Below are positions 34,901 to 44,790 of a DNA stretch of 64,000 nucleotides, piece after piece. The stretch comes from Siphonodentalium dalli (Eukaryota > Mollusca > Scaphopoda > Gadilida > Siphonodentaliidae). The position numbers and the translations under genes were made by a program. Numbering within the stretch: position 1 is the first letter of the stretch; each line of letters begins with the position of its first letter. Below the pieces are notes generated by a model that did not search any database, was not told the origin of the DNA, and saw only the letters and a program-made list of their open reading frames with translations. The DNA is taken from NCBI GenBank assembly GCA_032622095.1, contig CP136061.1, positions 186,504,369-186,568,368 on the forward strand. Reading direction: 5' to 3'.

Positions 34901-36214
34901 ACAAGATTCTAGCACATGGAGGCCTTGAATTACACACTTTCGGACTTCCCCGAACTACCAGGATTGAAACTGTTCAACAACCAAGAGAAATACTTGTCAT
35001 TGCAGTTGCGTCATCTGGGATCGCTGCGACATTGCTCCCGGGTGGTAGGACTGCTCATTCGGCATTCAAACTCCCGCTGAACTTAACAGTGAATGACCTG
35101 GCGACGTGCAATATAGCAAAAGGTACAGGGCTTGCGCGTCTACTCCGCAGTTGTGTAATGATTGTTTGGGATGAGTGCACCATGTCTCACAAACATGCTT
35201 TCGACGCTATGGACAGGACATTGCAGGACATTCGTGAGTGTAATGCGATCATGGGCGGTGTAACCTTGCTCCTGTCCGGAGACTTCAGACAAACGCTCCC
35301 TGTTATCCCTCGGGGAACGAGGGCTGACATGGTCCGCGCATCTATCAGATCGTCTTATCTTTGGCGGAGTGTTCGCTCTCTGCACCTGACAACCAACATG
35401 AGAGCCCATTCATATAACGACGAGATGGCCACCTCATTTGCAAGTGATCTGCTTCACATTGGAAATGGCGAATTTCATGGTAGCATAAATTTATCTGAAT
35501 GCACCGACTGTTGTTGTGTCGGAAGTTGTGATGCATTGATTGGGGCAGTTTTCGGTGATCTGGTCAGCAACATGAGTGATTCCACCTGGCTATGTGAGAG
35601 CATTTCTCGCTCCTCAGAGTGACTACGTTGACGTAATCAATCGTAAGATGCTGGCAATGGTACCTGGAGAGATACGTGCATCCAACTCTATAGATTCAAT
35701 CCCAGATCCAAGTGACGTGGTCAACTATCCTACCGAATTTCTAAATTCTTTGAGTCCCACTGGTATACCACCGCACGAGCTTTTCCTGAAAGAGGGTGTT
35801 CCGATCATGTTGTTGAGGAATATGGAACCCCCGAAACTCTGCAATGGCACCAGGCTCCTTATCAGGAAAATAATGCCTCATCGTCTTGAGGCCGAGATTT
35901 TGACCGGGTGCGGCAAGGGTGAATATGTGTTCATCCCTAGAATTCCCTTGATACCTACAGACAACCCAATTGAGTTCCGAAGGCTGCAGTTCCCGGTTAA
36001 GCTAAGTTTTGCTATGACAATTAATAAGTCACAAGGCCAAACACTTAAAGTAGCCGGGTTGCAACTGGAGGAACCATGTTTCTCTCATGGTCAACTTTAT
36101 GTTGCCATGTCACGAGTTGGTTGGCCAGGTAACTTATACATCAATGCACCTGACAATGCAACAATCAATGTCGTGTACAGGGAGGCCCTCGGGTTATCAG
36201 AGATTGGTATGTGA
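31990..36214 (+). pseudogene. Helitron Rep-helicase (RepHel), frameshifted and internally deleted
   Basis: Reading passes through at least six frame segments. At 31990 a start MPPKKRKLIGRKS (basic, nuclear-signal-like) is followed by ~23-residue repeats (32055-32335). A zinc-finger-like block CGHCSALRWPIEPLGFCC comes near 32500. Then come the Helitron N-terminal domain (33024-33206), FGRPDLFVTFTCNPKWEE (33224-33559) and the Rep nuclease. Rep has the HUH motif GLPHSHILIW and the two-tyrosine motif YVCKYINKG (residues 169 and 173 of the 33574-35622 segment). The SF1/Pif1-type helicase keeps VASSGIAATLLPGG, VWDECTMS and LLLSGDFRQTLPV. After a frameshift near 35580 it keeps MTINKSQGQTL and LYVAMSRVG. 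The Walker A (GxGGTGKT) segment expected just before VIAVASSGIAAT is missing, as is part of the N-terminal domain after KSRD. Rep would nick and join element ends and the helicase would unwind them. This copy cannot encode a working protein. Confidence 0.9.
32055..32335 (+). repeat. 69-bp coding repeats in the RepHel N-terminus (four units)
   Basis: Four units encode ETDEQRQLRLDADRQ plus STALSRAS (about 23 residues, 69 bp). The second unit lacks 7 bp (TCGACGG) and so shifts the frame. Arg/Glu-rich repeats at this position are known from other Helitron proteins. The opposite-strand frames at 31924-32433 are shadows. Confidence 0.85.
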
Positions 36215-36684
36215 TCAGAGTGCTGGGCATGCCAACTAGCCTCTCTTCATGACATTTGATGTTACTCCATGATATTGTGTATATAGTTCATTTAATTTAT
36301 TGATCTCAGGAAATGTTCTTCGGTGATCGGTCGCCGGGCCGGAAAACGTGTATATTGATGTACATTTTGTATATACTATTTATTTAATTTATTGATCTAA
36401 TGCTGCCACTGTCGGTCCCAAGCCCGAACAACATTCAGGCCTTTGTTGTGATTTTAACTAGCTAAACTCTCTACCAACTAACACAGAGGCCCGAATCGAA
36501 GCAGAGGGGATCACACTTAAGCTATTATTACGGACGATTGCAAATCACCCGTCAAATATGACACAGGTTTACGTTTGGTGGCAACGATGAGAACCCTGTA
36601 TAATGGTGTCGAAAATGACCTAGATCATATCTGATCTCTTATATTTTGAGAAATAGCCCGGACAACGTCGGGCACATCAGCTAG

Positions 36685-37468
36685 TCTCATATATATTTTG
36701 ATGACCTCTGTCTGTCTGTTTGTCTGTTTGTCATTTATACAAATCTACGATTCTCGACCGATCGGGACGAAACTTGGTACGTGTGTGTAGTTTGACCAGG
36801 CGGTCGACGTTGTCGTATTGGCGAGCCCGTGCGGCGCCCGCTTCGCGCATGCGCAGACGAGATCTCGGAAACGGGTGGAGCTATCGACTTGAAATTTGGT
36901 ATGCTTACAAATCGATTCGAAACAGCGCGCATAATAAAATGCCAGTCATAATAATGACACTGTGAGAATCTTTCGTGTTTCCTCTTTCCAACGATATATA
37001 ATGCGTATGTATCCGTTTTAGTTATCTGCCTCAATTATCAAGAAGAAGTGGTACTATCTTCCATCAGGATAAAAACAATGCGTAACTTCTATGACGTCGT
37101 TAGAGGTCATAACGTTAGATCACGTTAACGCTTAACCGGCCGATGCATTTGACTGTTTCAGACGTCTTGGCGATATCTCGGGCACCGATGGTAATTTATC
37201 TTTACGTTGAAACTTGATAATTAATGAGCGTGTGTATATGAGGCGCGTTTATATACTTGAGTGGAAATCAAATCGGGTTAAACTGGCGGATTTTTACGGA
37301 CGAAATTTGATGCATAGGGTATCTCGGTATCCGCTGGGCCGATTTCCCGGTATCCGCTGGGCCGATTTCCACCATTTTTGGGGTGTTGGTGTTTGACCCC
37401 ACCTGACCTTGACCTTCAAAATGGTCAATTCAAGGTCAAAGCCCGGACGAAGTCGGGTCACCTTCTAG
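36685..37468 (+). mobile_element. Non-autonomous Helitron, array copy 2
   Basis: It starts TCTCATATATATTTTGATGA directly after CTAG of the RepHel copy. It has one 122-bp sub-repeat (GCGAGCCCGTGCGGCGCC ... GACTTGAAATTTGG). It ends with hairpin GCCCGGACGAAGTCGGG and CTAG at 37465-37468. 784 bp, no gene. Confidence 0.8.
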
Positions 37469-38314
37469 TCTATCTATACTATATATTTTGAGACTTCGTA
37501 TATATGTATGTATGTACTTCATAGAATCCAAAACGCGTGTAAAGATTGAGCTCAAACTTCCTATGTAAGTGTCAAATACCATCGACACGACCGTGGTCGC
37601 GGTTTAGAGAAGCTCAGAGCACCCGTTCTCCAATCTCAAATCACCGCAAAGGCACGGCGGGGGTTAATCAAGTGATTATTTAATGAGCGTTTGTTTTTGA
37701 CGCATCTCTATAAAGAGCGTCTGTTTCCCATTCAACGTTATTCGCATCTGCAGAGTTATACGGGAACGCAAACGTTATCGCTCGAAATTTATTCCCTGCG
37801 AGCACGGATGGCGCGCTTTGATTTTACAGTATATACCTCAAACTTGCTAAATATTGACTGGGAAATTCCAGGCAATGCCGATTGAGCTCAAACTTGCTAC
37901 CTACGGGAAGTGTCATATATATGTGTGTGTCCTTTATAGACTCGAACCGATTGAGCTCAAACTTGCTAAATACGGGAAGTGTCATGGACGGGTTCATTGA
38001 AAAACCCCAAAAAATCGGGTCAAATTGAAAAACAAAATTAAAAAGGCACAATTAACTCCTTGAAAAACCAAAAAAAATCGGGTAAAATTTAAAAACAAAA
38101 AATTCAATTAAAAAATTCAAAAAGCACAATTAACTCATTGAAAAACAAAATAATTAACTCATTGAAAAACTAAAAATTAAATTAAAATTGTCATGTTTCT
38201 GACTATTGCCGAAATTTGCTGCAAATGCAGCACAAGTGTCTCGGAACCTGTTGCAATTGCTTTTTCGAACAAAGCCATGGGACGAATGCCGCCAGTGGCG
38301 GGCTAACCTGCTAG
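37469..38314 (+). mobile_element. Non-autonomous Helitron, array copy 3
   Basis: It starts TCTATCTATACTATATATTT. It shares the CATAGAATCCAAAACGCGTG leader and TATAAAGAGCG with the other copies. Two direct repeats of CCGATTGAGCTCAAACTTGC blocks and A-rich text (GAAAAACAAAATTAA) fill the middle. It ends in the other 3' type, hairpin CCGCCAGTGGCGG, GCTAACCTG and CTAG (38311-38314). 846 bp. Confidence 0.8.
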
Positions 38315-39021
38315 TCTATACTATATATTTTGAGACTTCCGTATATATATGTGTACTTCATAGAATCGAAAACGGTTCGCTCGATTGAGTTCAAACTTCC
38401 CATCTAAATGTAAAAACCCACGGGAATCGTCGTCGCGGCGTTTTGGAGAAGCTCAGAGCACGCGTTCTCCACTCTCAGTCACAAAAAACGGCACTGCGGT
38501 GGTTAATAGCGTTGATAGTTAAAGAGCGTTCGTGTCCGCAGTGTGTTGATAAAGAGCGTATGTGTTTAATGTGAATCTTACGTCTGGGTCTCGGCGTGAG
38601 CGTGTAAGACTGTATCCAGACATGAGCGTGTTGTGTGACGACATTCCCAACACATAACAGGGACAAATATCTATTAGCCACCATCAAGGCGAGTATTGCG
38701 ACGTATTAATTCAAATGCTTTCGATCAAACAATATTCTTTGTCGCACCGGCAGACGAGATCTCGGAAACGGGTGGAGCTATCGACTTGAAATTTGGTATG
38801 TGAATGTATCTTGCCCCGGATACGAATTTTATCGGGTCGCCGAGCCCGTGCGACGCAGCTTCGCGCATGCGCAGACCAGATCTCGGAAACGGGTGGAGCT
38901 ATCGACTTGAAATTTGGTTTTTGAATAGCCCGGACAACGTCGGGCTCATCATTAACTCATTGAAAAACCAAAAAATGTCATGTTTCTGATGATTGCCGCC
39001 AGTGGCGGGCTAACCTGCTAG
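38315..39021 (+). mobile_element. Non-autonomous Helitron, array copy 4 (chimeric)
   Basis: It starts TCTATACTATATATTTTGAG. The interior holds about 1.5 of the 122-bp sub-repeats and an internal AGCCCGGACAACGTCGGGCT hairpin with CATC but no CTAG. It then ends with the second 3' type (GCCAGTGGCGGGCTAACCTG, CTAG at 39018-39021). The inactive inner terminus plus an outer one suggests read-through into a neighbouring element. Confidence 0.75.
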
Positions 39022-40361
39022 TCTATACTATATATTTTGAGACTTCGTATATATGTGTGTATGTGTGTGTGTGTGTGTGTACTTCATAGAATCCAAAACG
39101 CGTGTACAGATTGAGCTCAAACTTCCTATGTAAGTGTCAAATACCACCGACACGACCGTGGTCGCAGTTTAGAAAAGCTCTGAGCACCCGTTCTCCAATC
39201 TCAAATCACCGCAAAGGCACGGCGTGGGTTAATCAAGTGATTATTTAATGAGCGTTTGTTTTTGACGCATCTCTATAAAGAGCGTCTGTTTGCCATTCAA
39301 CGCTATTTGCATCTGCAGAGAGATATACGGAACATACATTAAATTTAAAAAACATTTGTTTCTGACCAACCCTGCGAGCACGGATGGCGCGCTTTGTTTT
39401 TACAGTATATAGTTATATACCGAAATCATCCCAGATAATCACGAATATAGCATCAGATTTCTCCCCAGATATACCGTAATAAAAAGCTACTGGAATCTGC
39501 CAATCTACGGGAAATTCCAGGGAATGCCGATTGAGCTCAAACTTGCTACCCACGGGAAGTGTCATATATATGAGTGTGTCCTTTATAGACTCGAACCGAT
39601 TGAGCTCAAACTTGCTAAATAAGAAAATAGCCCCCAAGCCGTAAATATCAACAACAACGATATTGCTACCTACGGGGAGCAACGTTATTAGCATCTGCAG
39701 AATTATGCAGAGAGAAAGTGCTTTCCTATTTTTAGAACGCAACACATGTTTACGTCGCGTTGGTGATTGAGGTTCACAACGGGGTTAATTGACTGTCCGC
39801 TCTTTGCGACGATGAGGTTCACGGCGGGGACTATTGACCAACACTCACAATTTCGTCTTTTGCATCAGATACCAACACCTCGACCGATCGGGACGAAACT
39901 TGGTACGTGAGTGTAGTTTGACCAGGTGGTCGTCGCTGTCGTATTGGCGAGCCCGTGCGACGCCCGTGCAGCGCATGCGCAGACGAGATATCGGAAACGG
40001 GTGGAGCTATCGACTTGAAATTTGGTATGTGAATGTATCTTGCGCCGGGTACAAATTTTATCGGGTCGCCGAGCCCGTGCGACGCCCGTGCAGCGCATGC
40101 GCAGACGAGATCTCGGAAACGGGTGGAGCTATCGACTTGAAATTTGCTATGTGAATGTATCTTGCGCCGGGTACAAATTTTATCGGGTCGCCGAGTCCGT
40201 GCGACGCCAGCTTCGCGCATGCGCAGACCAGATCTCGGAAACGGGTGGAGCTACCGGGTACAAATTTTTCTTATTGAAACGCGTGAAGCTAAAAATTAAA
40301 AAAAAATATTAAAAAAATGTCATGTTTCGGACAAGCCGCCGGTGGCGGGCTAACATGCTAG
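39022..40361 (+). mobile_element. Non-autonomous Helitron, array copy 5
   Basis: It starts TCTATACTATATATTTTGAG. It has a GT microsatellite, TATAAAGAGCG, an A/T-rich middle, and then three 122-bp sub-repeats (about 39940-40260). It ends with GCCGCCGGTGGCGGGCTAAC, ATG, CTAG (40358-40361). 1340 bp. Much of its first half is repeated in copy 8. Confidence 0.8.
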
Positions 40362-41452
40362 TACTATATATTTTGAGACTTCCGTATATATATGTGTGTG
40401 TGTGTGGGTACTTCATAGAATCGAAAACGGCTACGCGGATTGAGCTCAAACTTCCTATCTAAGGGTAAAATTCCACGGACACTGTCGGCGTCGCATTTTG
40501 GAGAGGCTCAGAGCACCCGTTCTCCACTCTCAGTCACAAAAAACGGCACTGCGGTGGTTAATCAAGTGATAATTTAATGAGCGTTGTATATGACGCGTCG
40601 CTATAAAAGAGCGTTTGTTTACAATTCAACGCAACGTTATCGCTCGAAATTTAGCATCGAAATTTTTTTATTTCTTTTATCAAAAACATAATTACGCGCT
40701 GGACTCTGTCATTTTAAGAATATGTAAGCATTATACACATACACACCAACTCCCAGCTTAAAATTTTGAAAAATAAGAGTTTTATCGACATAAATCGATT
40801 TTAATGGGAAATCCTATGTTAAAATTTAGCATCGAAATAATTAATTTCTTCCATCTAAAACATAATTACGTGTTGGACTGTGTCATTTTAAGAATATATA
40901 AGTATTACACGCAGTCACACGAAGTCTCAGCTTGAAATTTTGAAAAATAAGAGTTTTATCGACATAAATCGATTTGAATGCGAAATCATGTGTTAATAAA
41001 TTTTGGGGCTCAGCTGTTCTTTGTGTTTTCTAAGCTGCTTCATATTGGGCCCCAGGGTTATTATTTTCGATACACTGTTAAAAATTCTATGGAAGCAAAA
41101 TGGTCAACTCGGGACGGGTCAACCGATTGAGCCCAAACTTGCTACATATGGGTACATTTGTCCCGAAAGTGTCACGGACGGGTCAAATCGTGACCCCGAT
41201 GTGACATTGACCTTCAAACTGGTCAATTGGATTTCTGTACTTTTGTCCGGGGAGTGTTTTGGACGGTTCAAATCATGACCACGACCTGACCTTGACCTAT
41301 AAAATTGTCAATTCAAGGTCAAATCGGGTAAAACTTGCTGATTTCGACGAAATTTGGTACAAATGCAGCACAAGTGTCTCGGAACCTGTTGCAATTGCTT
41401 TTTCGAACAAAGCCATGGGACGAATGCCGCCAGTGGCGGGCTAACCTGCTAG
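40362..41452 (+). mobile_element. Non-autonomous Helitron, array copy 6
   Basis: It begins TACTATATATTTTGAGACTT, four bases shorter than the usual start, right after CTAG. It ends with CCGCCAGTGGCGG and CTAG (41449-41452). It contains paired TTATCGACATAAATCGATTT segments and tandem GGTCAAATC/CCTTGACCT blocks. Copy 9 (43395-44489) is nearly identical over its full length. Confidence 0.8.
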
Positions 41453-42261
41453 TCTCTTCTATATATTTTGAGAACTCCTTGTATTCGAGAGATAGCCCAC
41501 ACCCTCCGGACCTCAATGATATGATCGTGAATGAGTATTGATATACCCCACTAAACTTTGACAAACACCAGTAATGGTGTGTAGATCATTTACATATCTC
41601 TCCTATATATTTTGATACAATCTATCTAATTTACATATCTCTCTTATATATTTATGTTTGTGTGTGTGTTGTACTTCATACAAATCTACGATTCTCGACC
41701 GATCGGGACGAAACTTGGTACGTGTGTGTAGTTTGACCAGGCGGTGGTCGTTGTCGTATCGGCGAGCCCGTGCGACGCCCGTGCAGCGCATGCGCAGACG
41801 AGATCTCGGAAACGGGTGGAGCTATCGACTTGAAATTTGCTATGTGAATGTATCTTGCGCCGGGTACAAATTTTATCGGGTCGCCGAGCCCGTGCGACGC
41901 CCGTGAAGCGCATGCGCAGACGAGATATCGGAAACGGGTGGAGCTATCGACTTGAAATTTGCTATGTGAATGTATCTTGCGCCGGGTACAAATTTTATCG
42001 GGTCGCCGAGCCCGTGCGACGCCCGTGCAGCGCATGCGCAGACGAGATCTCGGAAACGGGTGGAGCTATCGACTTGAAATTTGGCATGTGAATGTATCTT
42101 GCGCCGGGTACAAATTTTCATGCGCAGACCAGATCTCGGAAACTGGTGGAGCTACCGGGTACAAATTTTTCTTATTGAAACGCGTGGAGCTAAAAATAAA
42201 AAATATATATATATAAATGTCATGTTTCGGACAAGCCGCCGGTGGCGGGCTAACCTGCTAG
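41453..42261 (+). mobile_element. Non-autonomous Helitron, array copy 7
   Basis: It starts TCTCTTCTATATATTTTGAG. Two further partial 5' ends (TCTCTCCTATATATTTTGAT near 41598 and TCTCTTATATATTTATG near 41638) are stacked behind it. Three and a half 122-bp sub-repeats follow (41762, 41884, 42006). It ends CCGCCGGTGGCGG and CTAG (42258-42261). 809 bp. Confidence 0.8.
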
Positions 42262-42744
42262 TCTATACTATATATTTTGAGACTTCGTATATATATGTAC
42301 TTCATAGAATCGAAAACGGTTCGCTCGATTGAGTTCAAACTTCCCGTCTAAATGTAACAACCCACGGGAATCGTCGTCGCGGCGTTTTGGAGAAGCCCAG
42401 AGCACGCGTTCTCCACTCTCAAAATCACCGCAAAGGCACGGCGGGGGTTAATCAAGTGATTATTTAATGAGCGTTTGTTTTTTACGCATCGCTATAAAGA
42501 GCGTCTGTTTGCCATTCAACGTTATTTGCATCTGCAGAGAGATATACGGAACATACATTAAATTTAAAAAACATTTGTTTCTGACCAACCCTGCGAGCAC
42601 GGATGGCGCGCTTTGTTTTTACAGTATATAGCTATATACCGAAATCATTCCAGATAATCACGAATATAGCATCAGATTTCTCCCCAGATATACCGTTATA
42701 AAGCTACTGGAATCTGCCAATCTACTATATAATTTGAGACTTCC

Positions 42745-42794
<50 letters not shown>

Positions 42795-43394
42795 ATGTGT
42801 GTATATATGTGGGTACTTCATAGAATCGAAAACGCGTGTAGGAACGGGCATCCCCACGGCAATGTCGGCTTATATGACATATTTACTACACATGACAGCC
42901 GATGGACAATTGGTCTCTATATATGTACCAAAATTACGCCGCGTTGGTGACTGGGAAATTCCAGGGAATGCCGATTGAGCTCAAACTTGCTACCTACGGG
43001 AAGTGTCATATATATGAGTGTGTCCTTTATAGACTCGAACCGATTGAGCTCAAACTTGCTAAATATTGACTGGGAAATTCCAGGGAATGCCGATTGAGCT
43101 CAAACTTGCTACCTACGGGAAGTGTCATATATATGTGTGTGTCCTTTATAGACTCGAACCGATTGAGCTCAAACTTGCTAAATACGGGAAGTGTCATGGA
43201 CGGGTTCATTGAAAAACAAAAAAAATCGGGTAAAATTGAAAAACAAAATTAAAAAGGCACAATTAATTAAAAAATTAAAAAGGCACAATTAACTCATTGA
43301 AAAACAAAAAAATTAACTCATTGAAAAACAAAAAATTAAATTAAAAATTGTCATGTTTCTGACTATTGCCGCCAGTGGCGGGCTAACCTGCTAG
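42262..43394 (+). mobile_element. Non-autonomous Helitron, array copy 8
   Basis: It starts TCTATACTATATATTTTGAG. An internal second 5'-like end with a long (AT)n/(GT)n run sits at about 42721-42800. The second part matches copy 3. It ends CCGCCAGTGGCGG and CTAG (43391-43394). 1133 bp. Confidence 0.8.
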
Positions 43395-44489
43395 TACTAT
43401 ATATTTTGAGACTTCCGTATATATGTGTGTGTGTGTGTGTGTGGGTACTTCATAGAATCGAAAACGGCTACGCGGATTGAGCTCAAACTTCTTATCTAAG
43501 GGTAAAATCCCACGGACACCGTCGGCGTCGCATTTTGGAGAGGCTCAGAGCACCCGTTCTCCACTCTCAGTCACAAAAAACGGCACTGCGGTGGTTAATC
43601 AAGTGATAATTTAATGAGCGTTGTATATGACGCGTCGCTATAAAAGAGCGTTTGTTTACAATTCAACGCAACGTTATCGCTCGAAATTTAGCATCGAAAA
43701 TTTTTAATTTCTTTTATCAAAAACATAATTACGCGCTGGACTCTGTCATTTTAAGAATATGTAAGCATTATACACATACACACCAACTCCCAGCTTAAAA
43801 TTTTGAAAAATAAGAGTTTTATCGACATAAATCGATTTTAATGGGAAATCCTATGTTAAAATTTAGCATCGAAATAATTTAATTTCTTCCATCTAAAACA
43901 TAATTACGTGTTGGACTGTGTCATTTTAAGAATATATAAGTATTACACGCAGTCACACGAAGTCTCAGCTTGAAATTTTGAAAAATAAGTGTTTTATCGA
44001 CATAAATCGATTTGAATGCGAAATCATGTGTTAATAAATTTTGGGGCTCAGCTGTTCTTTGTGTTTTCTAAGCTGCTTCATATTGGGCCCCAGGGTTATT
44101 ATTTTCGATACACTGTTAAAAATTCTATGGAAGCAAAATGGTCAACTCGGGACGGGTCAACCGATTGAGCCCAAACTTGCTACATATGGGTACATTTTCC
44201 CGAAAGTGTCACGGACGGGCCAAATCGTGACCCCGATGTGACATTGACCTTCAAACTGGTCAATTGGATTTCTGTACTTTTGTGCGGGGAGTGTTTTGGA
44301 CGGGTCAAATCATGACCACGACCTGACCTTGACCTACAAAATTGTCAATTCAAGGTCAAATCGGGTAAAACTTGCTGATTTCGACGAAATTTGGTACAAA
44401 TGCAGCACAAGTGTCTCGGAACCTGTTGCAATTGCTTTTTCGAACAAAGCCATGGGACGAATGCCGCCAGTGGCGGGCTAACCTGCTAG
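43395..44489 (+). mobile_element. Non-autonomous Helitron, array copy 9
   Basis: Near-identical to copy 6, including the shortened start TACTATATATTTTGAG. It ends with CTAG at 44486-44489. 1095 bp against 1091 bp. The small frames (44041-44241, 44296-44481) are copies of frames in copy 6 and not genes. Confidence 0.8.
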
Positions 44490-44790
44490 TCTCATATATA
44501 TTTTGAAGACCTCTGTTTGTTTGTCTGTATGTATGTTTGTTTGTCTGTCATTTATACAAATCTACGATTCTCGACCGATCGGGACGAAACTTGGTACGTG
44601 TGTGTGTAGTTTGACCAGGCGGTCGACGTTGTCGTATTGGCGAGCCCGTTCGGCGCCCGCTTCGCGCATGCGCAGACGAGATCTTAGAAACGGGTGGAGC
44701 TATCGACTTGAAATTTGCTATGTGAATGTACCTTGCCCCGGATACGAATTTTATCGGGTCGCCGAGCCCGTGCGACGCCAGCTTCGCGCA
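44490..44790 (+). mobile_element. Non-autonomous Helitron, 3'-truncated (end of array)
   Basis: It starts TCTCATATATATTTTGAAGA like copy 2 and runs through one and a half 122-bp sub-repeats. It breaks off at CCAGCTTCGCGCA near 44788 without hairpin or CTAG. The array ends here. Confidence 0.75.

Larger units (their letters stand above)
29926..36684 (+). mobile_element. Helitron with decayed Rep-helicase gene
   Basis: The 5' end TCTATTATATATTTTGAAGA at 29926 follows directly on the CTAG of the preceding copy. The 3' end has hairpin AGCCCGGACAACGTCGGGC and CTAG at 36681-36684, followed directly by the next copy's TCTCATATATATTTTGATGA. The first ~260 bp (to TATAAAGAGCG and GCATCTGCAGAG) are shared with the short copies downstream. 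The interior holds a 2-kb leader with internal repeats and a frameshifted Rep-helicase gene. TC start, CTRR end and terminal hairpin are the Helitron hallmarks. Total 6759 bp. Confidence 0.85.

Noticed and set aside
29427-42216. Many overlapping frames containing RRARATPVQRMRRRD or its antisense
   Set aside because: They translate the 122-bp Helitron sub-repeat in several frames. Their recurrence reflects DNA repetition, not a protein family.
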